Source of the DNA: Lentisphaera profundi
GTDB taxonomy: Bacteria; Verrucomicrobiota; Lentisphaeria; Lentisphaerales; Lentisphaeraceae
Length of the DNA: 64,000 bases
Assembly: GCF_028728065.1 (NCBI RefSeq)
Contig: NZ_CP117811.1
Location: 1,488,001-1,552,000 of the forward strand
Reading direction: 5' to 3'
Shown here: positions 55,483 through 64,000 of the stretch, piece after piece
Layout of the letters: every line of letters starts with the position of its first letter
How positions within the stretch are numbered: the first letter of the stretch is position 1
Translations under genes and position numbers: made by a program
Notes under the pieces: model-generated
Told to the model about the DNA's origin: nothing
The model's database searches: none
What the model saw: the letters and a program-made list of their open reading frames with translations, nothing else

Positions 55483-57492
55483 ATGGATTTTACTTACAAA
55501 GATGGAGCTTTTTCCTTAGTGGATCAAGAGGGCAATGGTTGGAGAAATTTACAATTTGAGCTCAATGGAGTCTTAAGTTCTCAGCTAAATGAATTATTCA
55601 ATACTCTATCTGATCAAGGTGGCACTGTGCTGTTGTCGGGTTCTGGCTATCAGGAAGAAATTAATTTTACGCTTGATAAGAAAAGCAATAGCTTGGTCTT
55701 GAGCCGCAGTATCATCAATACTTCTGAGCAAGCTTTGGAACTGCAATCAATCCGAGATGGAATCTTGGCGAGTGACGCTGAACTGTGCTACACAAGACCG
55801 ATAAAAGTGATTGATTATTATCGAGTGCGTTACTTCCATTCATCCAATATTAAAACGGAAAAATATCCCCGCTTTCGCGTAGAGCATCCCTACCTCAAGT
55901 GTATTCCCTATGAACCAGTACACATCAATAGTGACGAAGCGAATCACTTTCCGGTTTTTGCCGTAGAGTTTGATCGCGAGCATTCAGTTGTTTTAGTCCA
56001 AGGGGATTTAAATCAAGTTAAGTTTGAGCGCTCGTGGAACTTGGGACTAGAAGGTGAGTCCGATAGTAAGTTTATCAAAACTTATGAAGGCTTACAAAAG
56101 TACACATTGAGTGATGCCTTTAGTTTAGCCGCAGGTGAGAGAGTTGAAGTCTCTCGAGTCTTTTATCAATTAAAGTACGATACTCACCCCCAATATGCCT
56201 TCGATGATTATGTAGCGACACTTAACCAGCATCATAACTTTCAAGGTAAGAATTCAAAGATGTTGCGCGAAGGCGTATTTTGTACTTGGAATTATGGTAC
56301 TTTTGGCAATATCACAGAGGACTTGATTCTAAATCGAGCCAAGGCCATGGCTGAAAATATGCCTAATTGTACTCATTTCTTGATCGATGATGGCTACCAG
56401 GCATTGCGCAATACCTATAATAATCCCAATGCTGGTATCGATTCATTTTACCCTGTACCAGTTGAGGGCTACGATAAAGAAAAGTTCCCCAACGGTATGA
56501 AAGTCGTGGCCGATGGCATTCGTGACTTAGGTTTAAAGCCCTGTATTTGGTTGTCGCCAAAAGTTTACTTGTCCTCACCCTTAGCTAAGGAAAAACCTGA
56601 GTGGTTACAGAAAGATAAAGATGGTTCAGTTCGAATTCTTGGTGAATCGAGTTTTCTTGATTTATCCCACCCTGAAGCCAGAGATTTCTATTTAAAAGTC
56701 CTTGATGCGCTCTTTGTTCAGTGGGGTTTTGAGGGTGTGAAATACGATTTTATGACTCAGTGGTTCTTGAAAGAAGATAGCCGCTTTGGCCATAAAAGTG
56801 GTATAGAATGGCGTGATTTTGCCTTTAGCGAAATCCGCAAACGCATTGGCGATGATGGCTTTTTTATGACTTGTATTGCCTTTAGTGCAGGCAATCCATT
56901 CCCCGGTTTAAATGCAGATTCCTATCGTTGTGGTTTCGATATCCACGATGGAACCTGGAGCGAACAAGTTAGGGCTTGCTCGGGTACAATGGCTCAAACC
57001 ATGATCAAAGGCAAAGACACCTTCCTCCTCAATATGGATAGCCTTGGCTTTGGTGACAATCCGGAAAACGAACAGTTTTTCCGTCTCAATTGGTGCTACA
57101 TTACCCAGGGAATCTTGGAGTTCGGAGGCAAATTAGAAGAGCATAGCCCAGAGCAGTTTGCTATTTTTAACAAGATCTTAGAAAATGCTGATCGTGGCAA
57201 CAAGGTTAATGTACTGGATGACAAAGCCTTCACGGGTGAGCCCTTACCAGAGATCTTGCAGGTGCGCTACGAAGATGACGGTCCAATGAAACAAGCTGGT
57301 GTAAAGCAACACATTTCCTTCTTTAATTGGTCTAATGAAACAAAACTTATTTCCGTATCTTTAGAAAAAGCAGATCTAAATGGAAGCGAAACCTTCAGCG
57401 ACTTCTGGAGTGATCAGGACATGCAAGTCAATGGTAATTTTCTTTCCGTCGAACTTACTCCACATTCCTCAAAACTTATTCAGGTAAAATAA
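55483..57492 (+). CDS. GH36-like alpha-galactosidase
   Basis: 669 residues. The N-terminal sandwich is followed by a TIM barrel with 'THFLIDDGYQ', 'GLKPCIWLSPKV', the nucleophile in 'GVKYDFMTQWF' (Asp near residue 423) and the acid/base in 'RCGFDIHDGTW' (near 487). This is the GH36/GH27 clan-D pattern, but the sequence is divergent from the classic family (no KWD). It may act on alpha-galactosides or related alpha-sugars. No signal peptide, so cytoplasmic. The last base of its TAA is the first base of the next ATG. Confidence 0.8.
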   Translation: MDFTYKDGAFSLVDQEGNGWRNLQFELNGVLSSQLNELFNTLSDQGGTVLLSGSGYQEEINFTLDKKSNSLVLSRSIINTSEQALELQSIRDGILASDAELCYTRPIKVIDYYRVRYFHSSNIKTEKYPRFRVEHPYLKCIPYEPVHINSDEANHFPVFAVEFDREHSVVLVQGDLNQVKFERSWNLGLEGESDSKFIKTYEGLQKYTLSDAFSLAAGERVEVSRVFYQLKYDTHPQYAFDDYVATLNQHHNFQGKNSKMLREGVFCTWNYGTFGNITEDLILNRAKAMAENMPNCTHFLIDDGYQALRNTYNNPNAGIDSFYPVPVEGYDKEKFPNGMKVVADGIRDLGLKPCIWLSPKVYLSSPLAKEKPEWLQKDKDGSVRILGESSFLDLSHPEARDFYLKVLDALFVQWGFEGVKYDFMTQWFLKEDSRFGHKSGIEWRDFAFSEIRKRIGDDGFFMTCIAFSAGNPFPGLNADSYRCGFDIHDGTWSEQVRACSGTMAQTMIKGKDTFLLNMDSLGFGDNPENEQFFRLNWCYITQGILEFGGKLEEHSPEQFAIFNKILENADRGNKVNVLDDKAFTGEPLPEILQVRYEDDGPMKQAGVKQHISFFNWSNETKLISVSLEKADLNGSETFSDFWSDQDMQVNGNFLSVELTPHSSKLIQVK

Positions 57493-59066
57493 TGACCCCT
57501 CTTATTATGGACATGGTTCACCACAATCCAGGTGAAGCCCTTTTTGAAACACCCTTTAATGAGGCGGATTACATAGCTGAAATTGGCTATAACTCCAAGG
57601 CCTATTTTTTGTTTGAGTCTCCTAGTTTAGCGATTGATTGGCGCAGTGTGGATGTGGATGTATTTCCTCAGGGATCTGAGTCAGAGAAATGGTTAAAAGC
57701 AAAACGAGAAAGCATTCTTGCGCAACACGCAAAATGTCGTGCTGCGGGCTTGGCTATTTATGCTCAAGCGGACATGGTGCTCTTTCCCAAAAGCCTCATT
57801 CAAGCCTACGGCATAGAAAAAGAATTTGGTGATCCAAAAAATCCTCTTGTGGTTGATTTGATTAAGAAGCAGATTGCCGAATCATTTGAACAATTTCCCG
57901 ATTTAGATGGTTTTCTCTTTCGTATTGGCGAAACTTATTTACACGATGCGCCTCATCATCAAGGCGCCATTAAGGATAAAGACAACACCCAAGAAACCAT
58001 CATTCCTTTGATCAATTTGTTACGCGAAGAAATTTGCGTAAAGCACAAGAAAAAATTGATTTTTAGGTCTTGGCTAAGCTTTGATCGTGACCCCGAGCAA
58101 TACGCTCTGATTAATCAAGAAGTTGAACCCCATGAGCACTTAACTCTAGCCGTTAAACACTGTGAAGATGATTTTCACCGTGGTACGGCTTTTAGCCGAA
58201 TAATCGGGCAGGGGCGCCACCCCCAGATCATTGAAGTTCAGTGTTCTCGCGAGTATGAGGGCAAGGCTGCTCACCCCAATTATATTGCCGCAGGGGTGAT
58301 CAATGGTTTTGAAGAAAATCTCAATCAGGGTTTAGATATCTACTCTCTTAAAACTTTTGTGGATCAGAAGCCAGAGCTTTATGCAGGGGTTTGGACCTGG
58401 TGCCGTGGTGGTGGTTGGAATGGGCCCTTCGCAGCTAATAAGCTGTGGTACGAACTCAATGCCTGGGTTATTGCCACTTGGGCCCAAGATACCAGCCAAA
58501 GTGAAGAACAGGTCTTTGAGCGTTATTGCAAGGAAAAACTCAATTTAGACCAGGCGTCCAGCCAGCATTTTAGAAAGCTTTCTTTATTGAGTTTAGACGG
58601 GGTCATTCGCATGCGAAACACCCTGGAGTGTGACGTGGACTTGTGGTGGGCCAGAGATATGGGCTTTGGTTGGCCTAAGTACATTAAGGACGATCAAGCG
58701 ACCATTGAAAAGTGCCTAGGATTAAAAGATGAAGCCGTAGCAATTTGGCAGGAAATGTGTTCGCTAGCCGATCAAATTTCTTGGGCAGATAATGAAATTG
58801 CGGACTTCGCAAAAGGCTCTGTGAACTATGGCTTGGGCGTGGCGATGATTTATCGTTCGCTCTTTTATACTGATGCAGCTCTACGCAATGAAGATCCCGA
58901 AGCCATTGTTCAGGGCATTGCAGATTATGATCAAGCTTGGGATTTTTACGAATCATTACCTAGTAAGTTCAAAAATTTATCTACTCAGTATGAGAAAGAT
59001 TATTGTTTACACTTAGACCCCGCCGAAAATGTAATCCAGAAACTTAAAAAGAAATACAATGTTTAA
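57492..59066 (+). CDS. candidate alpha-glucuronidase, distant GH67 relative
   Basis: 524 residues. No usual GH67 N-terminal domain, but the barrel lines up with GH67 alpha-glucuronidases: 'LDGFLFRIGETY' carries E147 at the place of the acid (family E292), 'LAVKHCEDDFHRG' carries D227 (D365) and 'IEVQCSREYEGK' carries E254 (E393). The spacings are 80 and 27 residues, against 73 and 28 in the reference Cellvibrio enzyme, from memory. 'YAGVWTWCRGGGWNGPF' resembles the GH67 block VAGVANTG..RNWTGH. It would remove glucuronic acid side groups. UxaC encoded nearby would use the product. The frame overlaps both neighbours by a few bases. Confidence 0.6.
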   Translation: MTPLIMDMVHHNPGEALFETPFNEADYIAEIGYNSKAYFLFESPSLAIDWRSVDVDVFPQGSESEKWLKAKRESILAQHAKCRAAGLAIYAQADMVLFPKSLIQAYGIEKEFGDPKNPLVVDLIKKQIAESFEQFPDLDGFLFRIGETYLHDAPHHQGAIKDKDNTQETIIPLINLLREEICVKHKKKLIFRSWLSFDRDPEQYALINQEVEPHEHLTLAVKHCEDDFHRGTAFSRIIGQGRHPQIIEVQCSREYEGKAAHPNYIAAGVINGFEENLNQGLDIYSLKTFVDQKPELYAGVWTWCRGGGWNGPFAANKLWYELNAWVIATWAQDTSQSEEQVFERYCKEKLNLDQASSQHFRKLSLLSLDGVIRMRNTLECDVDLWWARDMGFGWPKYIKDDQATIEKCLGLKDEAVAIWQEMCSLADQISWADNEIADFAKGSVNYGLGVAMIYRSLFYTDAALRNEDPEAIVQGIADYDQAWDFYESLPSKFKNLSTQYEKDYCLHLDPAENVIQKLKKKYNV

Positions 59067-59847
59067 GCTCTACGAAAAAATGGATCTTTGGCCGGGTTCT
59101 CCACAGAAAGCGACTTTGCAAAATTTCGCTCTTGAAAATGGTGAAAACTTACCAGCTTTCTTGATTTTACCCGGTGGAGGTTATCAGCGTTGTGCCAAGC
59201 ACGAAGGGGCTCCCATAGCCGCTTGGCTCAATAGCTTGGGCATCAGTGCATTTGTCTTGGAATATTCTGTGGCACCGTCTCGCTATCCTCAGCCCTTGAT
59301 GGATGCTCGACGTGCCATGCAGTTCCTGCGTTTTCACGCCGAAGAATTAAGGATAGATGCCCAGCGCTTGGGGGTGATGGGCTTCTCGGCTGGAGGACAC
59401 CTGGCCGCTAGTTTGAGCAACCTCTATTCAGAAGTCAACCAAGATTGTGATGATGAATTGGAGAAGGTCAGCGCTAGACCGGACTTGAGCGTTTTGTGTT
59501 ACCCCGTAATTTCTTGGGGAGAATTTGCTCACCTGGGTTCAAAAGAGAATTTATTGGGCCAGCAAGCCAGTGAGCAATTAGTGGCAAAAACCTCCATGGA
59601 AAATGCGGTTCACGCAAAAACTCCTCCAAGTTTTATTTGGCATACGGTAGAAGATGCAACCGTGCCTGTTGAAAATGCCTACCTCTATGGCATGGCTCTA
59701 CAAAAACATAAAATTCGTCATGAACTCCATGTTTATCCAGATGGTCGTCACGGTTTGGGCTTAGCCAAAGATCTAGCTCGAAGCAGTAATCAAGCCAGTC
59801 AATGGTGCCAAGCCTGCGAAAAATTCCTCTACAAAGAAGGGTTTTGA
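59059..59847 (+). CDS. alpha/beta-hydrolase, acetyl-xylan-esterase-like
   Basis: 262 residues of the BD-FAE/PF20434-like esterase fold. The oxyanion motif is 'LPGGGYQRCA', the nucleophile elbow 'MGFSAGGHLA', the acid in 'EDATVPVENA' and the His in 'PDGRHGLGLA', in the right order. No signal peptide. It probably deacetylates sugar oligomers in the cytoplasm. The ATG overlaps the previous gene by 8 bases, and it is the last gene before the strong terminator. Confidence 0.85.
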   Translation: MFKLYEKMDLWPGSPQKATLQNFALENGENLPAFLILPGGGYQRCAKHEGAPIAAWLNSLGISAFVLEYSVAPSRYPQPLMDARRAMQFLRFHAEELRIDAQRLGVMGFSAGGHLAASLSNLYSEVNQDCDDELEKVSARPDLSVLCYPVISWGEFAHLGSKENLLGQQASEQLVAKTSMENAVHAKTPPSFIWHTVEDATVPVENAYLYGMALQKHKIRHELHVYPDGRHGLGLAKDLARSSNQASQWCQACEKFLYKEGF

Positions 59848-59850
59848 TAT

Positions 59851-59886
59851 AAAGTCATGAATGAATCCATGACTTTAATTTTTTTT
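59851..59886 (+). terminator. strong rho-independent terminator closing the long operon
   Basis: AAAGTCATG/CATGACTTT (59851-59859 with 59868-59876) is a 9-bp stem with an 8-base loop followed by AATTTTTTTT. It lies between the convergent hydrolase and UxaC genes. Confidence 0.85.
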
Positions 59887-61290
59887 CTAAAGATTAAAAT
59901 CGAAGTAATTGGCAGCGTTGTTGTAGGAGATGTTGGCAATCATGGGGCCGACTAATTTGAGGTCGGCTGGGACTAGGCCTTTTTCCATATCTTTACCAAG
60001 AATATTACACAGGATGCGGCGGAAGTATTCGTGGCGAGTGTAGCTCAGGAATGAGCGACTATCGGTGAGCATTCCCACGAACTGGGATAGGGAGCCAAGT
60101 TGTGAGAGAACTTCGATTTGATTTTCCATGCCATCTTTTTGATCGAGGAACCACCAACCTGAACCAAACTGCATTTTGCCCGCAGCTGAACCACCTTGGA
60201 AATTGCCAATCATTGTGCCAATCACGTGGTTATCACCGGGATTGAGGTTGTAGATGATGGATTTGGCCAATTGATCACTGGAATCCAAACGATCAAAGTA
60301 GCGACTCATTGCCAAGGCCGTATTCGGTGTGCCAATGGAGTCAAAACCCGTGTCGGGCCCAAGTTGTTTATACATTCGGGTATTGTTGTTGCGGATAGCG
60401 CCATAATGAAATTGCTGTACCCAGCCCTTTTCGTGATTCCACAGACCAAAATGATACATCATGCAAGATTTGAATTGCAGGTCTTCCACTTCACTAACTG
60501 TTTGGCCAGAACGGACTTTATCAAAGATTTTTGCGATGTCCGCATCGCTGTATTCGCTAGCGTAGAATTCATTAATGCCGTGATCGCTTAAGCGGCAGCC
60601 ATTATCATGAAAGTAGTCTTGGCGAATTTTTAAAGCTTTGAGGTAATCGTCAAAGCTATTGATTTGGAAATCGGTGATCTCTTGGAGTTGAGCATACCAC
60701 TCAGTAAAGACTTGGCTTTGATCCACTGCCATGGCTTTGTCAGGGCGCCATGTAGGGAGAACTTTGACTTGAAATTGATCGGCAGTAATTTGTTTGTGCC
60801 AACGCAAATCATCAATGGGATCATCTGTTGTACAGACAAGCTTCACTTTGCTCTTTACCATTAGTTGACGTGCGGAAAAGTCATCTGCTTGAACAACTTT
60901 GTTGGCCTCGTTCCAAATTTCCTCGGCTGTATCAGGTCCTAGAAGTGTATCGATATTGAAGTAGCGCTTGAGTTCTAATTGCGTCCAATGATAGAGAGGG
61001 TTGCGCAGGAGTTTGGGCATGCAATCGGCAAAGGCTTTAAATTTTTCCCAATCACTGGCATCACCAGTGCAAAAGCGTTCATCCACGCCATTAGTGCGCA
61101 TGGCCCGCCATTTATAATGGTCGCCATAAAGCCAAATTTGAGTGATGTTTTCCCAGCGTCTATCCTCGGCAATTTCTTGGGGAATCAAATGGCAGTGGTA
61201 GTCAATGATGGGCTGATCTTTTGAAAACTGGTGATAAAGGTCTTTGGCGTACTGATTTTCCAGTACGAAGTCGTCGTGAATAAAGTTCAT
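59887..61290 (-). CDS. uxaC: glucuronate isomerase
   Basis: 467 residues, the normal length. 'IIDYHCHLIPQEIAEDRRWENI' has the HxH metal site, followed by 'TQIWLYGDHYKWRAMRTNGV', 'LRNPLYHWTQLELKRYF', 'TTDDPIDDLRWH' and 'MLTDSRSFLSYTRHEYFRR', all landmark blocks of UxaC (amidohydrolase superfamily). It converts D-glucuronate to D-fructuronate in the cytoplasm. It follows the small ORF and the GH52 xylosidase gene on the same strand. AGGAACATTAT precedes the ATG. Pairing with the GH67-like gene suggests use of glucuronate stripped from xylan- or fucoidan-like chains. Confidence 0.93.
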   Translation of the reverse strand: MNFIHDDFVLENQYAKDLYHQFSKDQPIIDYHCHLIPQEIAEDRRWENITQIWLYGDHYKWRAMRTNGVDERFCTGDASDWEKFKAFADCMPKLLRNPLYHWTQLELKRYFNIDTLLGPDTAEEIWNEANKVVQADDFSARQLMVKSKVKLVCTTDDPIDDLRWHKQITADQFQVKVLPTWRPDKAMAVDQSQVFTEWYAQLQEITDFQINSFDDYLKALKIRQDYFHDNGCRLSDHGINEFYASEYSDADIAKIFDKVRSGQTVSEVEDLQFKSCMMYHFGLWNHEKGWVQQFHYGAIRNNNTRMYKQLGPDTGFDSIGTPNTALAMSRYFDRLDSSDQLAKSIIYNLNPGDNHVIGTMIGNFQGGSAAGKMQFGSGWWFLDQKDGMENQIEVLSQLGSLSQFVGMLTDSRSFLSYTRHEYFRRILCNILGKDMEKGLVPADLKLVGPMIANISYNNAANYFDFNL

Positions 61291-61311
61291 ATAATGTTCC
61301 TAAAAATTAGT

Positions 61312-61422
61312 CTATTTTAATAAAGATTGCTGTATCAACAAATCGATTTGTACCTGTATTCGCAATGAAATTTGCTTAATTTGTTTTTTGTCAGATTGAC
61401 TTTTGGCTGCTTGCTTTGACAT
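61312..61422 (-). CDS. possible small protein, 36 aa
   Basis: An ATG at 61422 behind AGGAGAG encodes MSKQAAKSQSDKKQIKQI and a terminal segment ISLRIQVQIDLLIQQS, reaching TAG at 61312. The second part resembles the strand-helix of ribbon-helix-helix proteins but is too short for a certain call. It lies in the 201-base gap between GH52 and uxaC. It could be a translated leader or a small regulatory protein. Confidence 0.35.
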   Translation of the reverse strand: MSKQAAKSQSDKKQIKQISLRIQVQIDLLIQQSLLK

Positions 61423-61491
61423 GACTTTTCTCTCCTTATTGAGCCTGACACTATCCTTAATATTTGACTTGAGCGATGATACCAATAGTGA

Positions 61492-63591
61492 TTAATGCTT
61501 AGCGCTTTCCTTTAACCAAAGAATGTTGCTGACTATTCTTGGGTAGTAGAGGCTGCCAATGGCTTTGCCGGAAGTGAATTGATCTGAGCAGGCGTGATAT
61601 TTGGCGCCTTCCCGTTGCCAGCGTGCGTGAGCTAAATCAGCTTGTGCCGAGGCCTCTTTAAGATCAATCTTTAGTATTTCACGAGCGACGTATTGGCAAA
61701 TGGAGATCTTGCTCATCCAAGAGTTATCCGCAGTTGAGGATAGCTTCCAGGCCCCGTCGGGGTAGAGGCAGGTATCTGTATTGTGAATATTGTTAAAGTG
61801 GCGTTTGAGCACCTTAATGTAATCACCAAAAGGACCATTTTCGGAGCAGTATTCTTTGGCGCCAAACTCCCATGGGTAAACCAAGGCCTCGATGGCTGGA
61901 ATGATAGCACTCTTGTTGTTATTTTCTAGAACGGCGGGGATAAAGCCTAGGTCTTCATCATAGCCTGCGCAAAGGGCCTTGGCCGTTAATTCAGCAGCCG
62001 AGAAGGCTTCTTCACTCACTTTTGTATCGAGATCTTTAAAGAGCTTGTGAATGATGAGGTAAGATGCCCAGGCTTTGCCAGCCAAATAAATATTGTTGCG
62101 CGATTGACCGAGTGAATGATCTAGTGAATCATAGGTGCTTATTTCTCCGCCACCCTTAGTCATAGAACTTTCAAAAGACATCAGTCCATTGCGTTTTTCG
62201 GGGTCGGGATTGTCGCGGTTGAGTAAGCTGGTTAAACAATCTTGGAAGATGCCTCGGTGACGAGTAAAGAAGTCCGCATCTTTGTTTTGGCCAAGGTAGA
62301 CCCCAGCAGTCAATACCCAATTACAGAGTTGCTCATAAGTCATGAATGAAAAGCACTTGCGATCCAGTCCAGAAGTCTCGTAACTGGAGAATGGTTCAGG
62401 ACTGAATTGATTGGCAACCCCCATGTCGTGGGCAAAAGAGACGCCGCCAGGATAGAGCTTTTCGGGGTTCTCAGGTGAAAAGACTTCATCGTAGTAACGG
62501 TAGTGAGAAACAAAGTTTTCTAGAATGTTTTTAACCGTCCAAGGATTAAATTTAAGCTCAAAGAAAAGCATATCGATGGTTAGGTCAAAGGTGTTCATCA
62601 TCAGATATTCACCTTCATTGACCACCCATAGAGGCTTGTCTGATTCAATGAGAAATTCTGTAGAGCCATAGTAGCTTCTAGTTGCGTGGGCGATGAGGAA
62701 TTTTTGTTCATCGTTCAGGTCTGTACGCGAGCTCAGTTCTTCGTCGCGCTTTGCGGCTAGCGCAAAGTAACGATCTTGTTCCGACATGGCATAGTTGATG
62801 ACATGTTTAATATCGGCAAAGAGCTTGGTGTAGTAGTATTTACTCGTACGATTAAAAGTGGCTTTGTTTTCTAAATAATAAGCTACGCACAGAACTAATT
62901 CTTTTTGTGCTCCAGCTGGGACTGTGATTTCTAGACCACAGGTTTGACCCAATAAGAAATGAGAACGACTATGATCGCGGTCCAAGGCTGTATCGTGGGT
63001 GAAGTCCATGAAGGATTTTGCTTCTTGATTTGTGGTCGCCACAGCTAGTTGATCACGGCTCACACCGCCTATGATTTGTCGATTATTGTCATTATCTAAA
63101 GCAGTCCATCTCGTGTCTGGACTAAGGGCAAAGAAGCCTTGCCAGTCTTCTTGACTTTGATTGTTGAAAGTCAGTCGCACTAGGGTGGCAGGGCAGCTTG
63201 CAAAACGCATTTCATCATCACTTGCTTTTGCGGGGTCAGGGATGCTATCAAAGGGAGAGATGACCTCCATTTGCACGCCCGGCGCCGAGAATTTATCGGT
63301 GGCCCAGAGGTATTCGCGTTGCATATTCTCTTTTGAAAAAATCACATCGGGAAGAGGCTCGGCATTTTCGTCACTCACATAGCGTTCTTTTTCACTTTCG
63401 AGTTTATCAAAGAAAGGGAAATAATGGTATTGGCCAGATGCAGTGCGGTAGCCTACTAGAGTGGCGCCCTCTGCAACGGATCCTTTTTCTGATACGGCAC
63501 CACTATTGGCGTGGTGCATACCTAGGGTAAAAGAGCTGTGAGCTCCCATGGGGGAGTGTTGAGCATGAAAGTCGGGATTTTCAGGTATCAT
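61492..63591 (-). CDS. GH52 beta-xylosidase
   Basis: 699 residues, close to the family's ~705. '[17 protein letters not shown]' is the GH52 N-terminal hallmark. E328 in '[15 protein letters not shown]' corresponds to the nucleophile (E335 in the Geobacillus enzyme) and D488 in '[12 protein letters not shown]' to the acid/base (D495); the spacing of 160 is identical. It releases xylose from the ends of xylo-oligosaccharides. No signal peptide, so cytoplasmic. Its ATG overlaps the GH95 stop by 11 bases, so the two genes are cotranscribed. Confidence 0.93.
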   Translation of the reverse strand: MIPENPDFHAQHSPMGAHSSFTLGMHHANSGAVSEKGSVAEGATLVGYRTASGQYHYFPFFDKLESEKERYVSDENAEPLPDVIFSKENMQREYLWATDKFSAPGVQMEVISPFDSIPDPAKASDDEMRFASCPATLVRLTFNNQSQEDWQGFFALSPDTRWTALDNDNNRQIIGGVSRDQLAVATTNQEAKSFMDFTHDTALDRDHSRSHFLLGQTCGLEITVPAGAQKELVLCVAYYLENKATFNRTSKYYYTKLFADIKHVINYAMSEQDRYFALAAKRDEELSSRTDLNDEQKFLIAHATRSYYGSTEFLIESDKPLWVVNEGEYLMMNTFDLTIDMLFFELKFNPWTVKNILENFVSHYRYYDEVFSPENPEKLYPGGVSFAHDMGVANQFSPEPFSSYETSGLDRKCFSFMTYEQLCNWVLTAGVYLGQNKDADFFTRHRGIFQDCLTSLLNRDNPDPEKRNGLMSFESSMTKGGGEISTYDSLDHSLGQSRNNIYLAGKAWASYLIIHKLFKDLDTKVSEEAFSAAELTAKALCAGYDEDLGFIPAVLENNNKSAIIPAIEALVYPWEFGAKEYCSENGPFGDYIKVLKRHFNNIHNTDTCLYPDGAWKLSSTADNSWMSKISICQYVAREILKIDLKEASAQADLAHARWQREGAKYHACSDQFTSGKAIGSLYYPRIVSNILWLKESAKH

Positions 63592-64000
63592 AGTGATATG
63601 TTTCTTTGGCTTTTAGTTTGATGGTCTGTTTTTGGCCATTGAAAGTTACGATGACTTCTTGATCAAAGTCCGAAAGGAGTTGGAAGCTTGTTACTTTTTC
63701 ATCTTGCCACTCTATACAGACTTGGACTGACCCACGAGCCTTGAGGCCAGAGACTCGACCTGTGGCCCATTGCTTAGGTAGACAGGGCAGTAAATCGATG
63801 CGTCCTTGATGGGATTGTAGGAGCATTTCTGCTACCGCAGCAGTACCGCCAAAGTTGCCATCAATTTGGAAAGGTGGGTGATCGTCAAAGAGGTTGGGTA
63901 GGGTGGAATGACTTTGCAGGGCGTGGAAGTTTTCATAAGCCTTTTGCGCATTGCGCAAACGAGCAAAGAAATTGATGATCCAAGCGCGACTCCAGCCCGT
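63581..64000 (-). CDS. GH95 alpha-L-fucosidase, C-terminal part only (cut by window edge)
   Basis: The frame is open to the last base, so most of the gene lies outside. The visible 139 codons read '[15 protein letters not shown]', '[21 protein letters not shown]' and '[21 protein letters not shown]', the standard C-terminal blocks of GH95 (alpha-1,2-L-fucosidase, some alpha-L-galactosidases). It removes fucose or L-galactose from glycans. The association with the deoxysugar oxidation operon at 33-40 kb supports fucose, though the two are 24 kb apart. Confidence 0.9.
   Translation of the reverse strand, partial: TGWSRAWIINFFARLRNAQKAYENFHALQSHSTLPNLFDDHPPFQIDGNFGGTAAVAEMLLQSHQGRIDLLPCLPKQWATGRVSGLKARGSVQVCIEWQDEKVTSFQLLSDFDQEVIVTFNGQKQTIKLKAKETYHYDT

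Noticed and set aside
40261-64000. SusC/SusD-type glycan uptake locus
   Set aside because: No TonB-dependent receptor or SusD-like protein is encoded anywhere in the window.

Overview
The window looks like a chromosomal piece of a marine Lentisphaerota-type bacterium (Lentisphaera-like). This is inferred from the mix of moderate GC, many exported glycan-degrading enzymes, formylglycine sulfatases with a matching anaerobic maturase, IIELLVVIAII-type pseudopilins and GntR/LacI-type regulators. No rRNA or intact tRNA is present, so the taxonomy is not proven by the sequence. Almost every gene serves polysaccharide breakdown or use of the released sugars.

Layout. (1) 1-6.2 kb, plus strand: two heparinase II/III-like lyase proteins (the first cut by the window edge) and a coupled alpha/beta-hydrolase. 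(2) 6-26 kb, mainly minus strand: a kelch-type secreted protein, an esterase fused to a LamG-like domain, two very large multidomain heparinase-like proteins, a sulfatase with HEAT-like repeats, a GntR/LacI-type regulator, a GH31 glycosidase and a Gfo/Idh/MocA dehydrogenase. This part is full of broken duplicates: a regulator tail, an esterase-kelch chimera, a hydrolase 5' end, a lyase 3' end and a pseudopilin without start. (3) 26-33 kb: scars and small genes, namely MFS and sugar-isomerase fragments, the 3' half of a tRNA-Pro with its terminator, an anaerobic sulfatase maturase, a histidine phosphatase, an AraC regulator, a GH36 gene cut short and an IS1380-type transposase remnant. (4) 33-40 kb, minus strand: SMP-30 lactonase, FAH-family hydrolase, two SDR dehydrogenases and a GlcDEF-like oxidase, divergent from an FCD regulator that appears to carry two winged-helix domains. 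This fits non-phosphorylative oxidation of a deoxysugar such as L-fucose to pyruvate and lactate. (5) 40-60 kb, plus strand: a second regulator, a pseudopilin and a tightly packed run of eight genes (two giant beta-propeller/CBM9-like proteins, a small protein with a shared unrecognised domain, a GH5-like/GH43 fusion, a sulfatase, GH36, a GH67-like alpha-glucuronidase candidate and an acetyl-esterase-like hydrolase), closed by a strong terminator. (6) 60-64 kb, minus strand: glucuronate isomerase UxaC, a GH52 beta-xylosidase and the 3' end of a GH95 alpha-L-fucosidase.

Taken together, regions 4-6 read as a pathway for a sulfated, acetylated glycan containing fucose, xylose, galactose and glucuronic acid, such as algal fucose-containing sulfated polysaccharide: enzymes strip sulfate, acetyl, glucuronate, xylose and fucose, UxaC takes glucuronate, and the region 4 operon oxidises the deoxysugar. 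Region 1-2 looks like a second system for a uronic-acid polysaccharide. The substrates are inference; the enzyme families are read from motifs.
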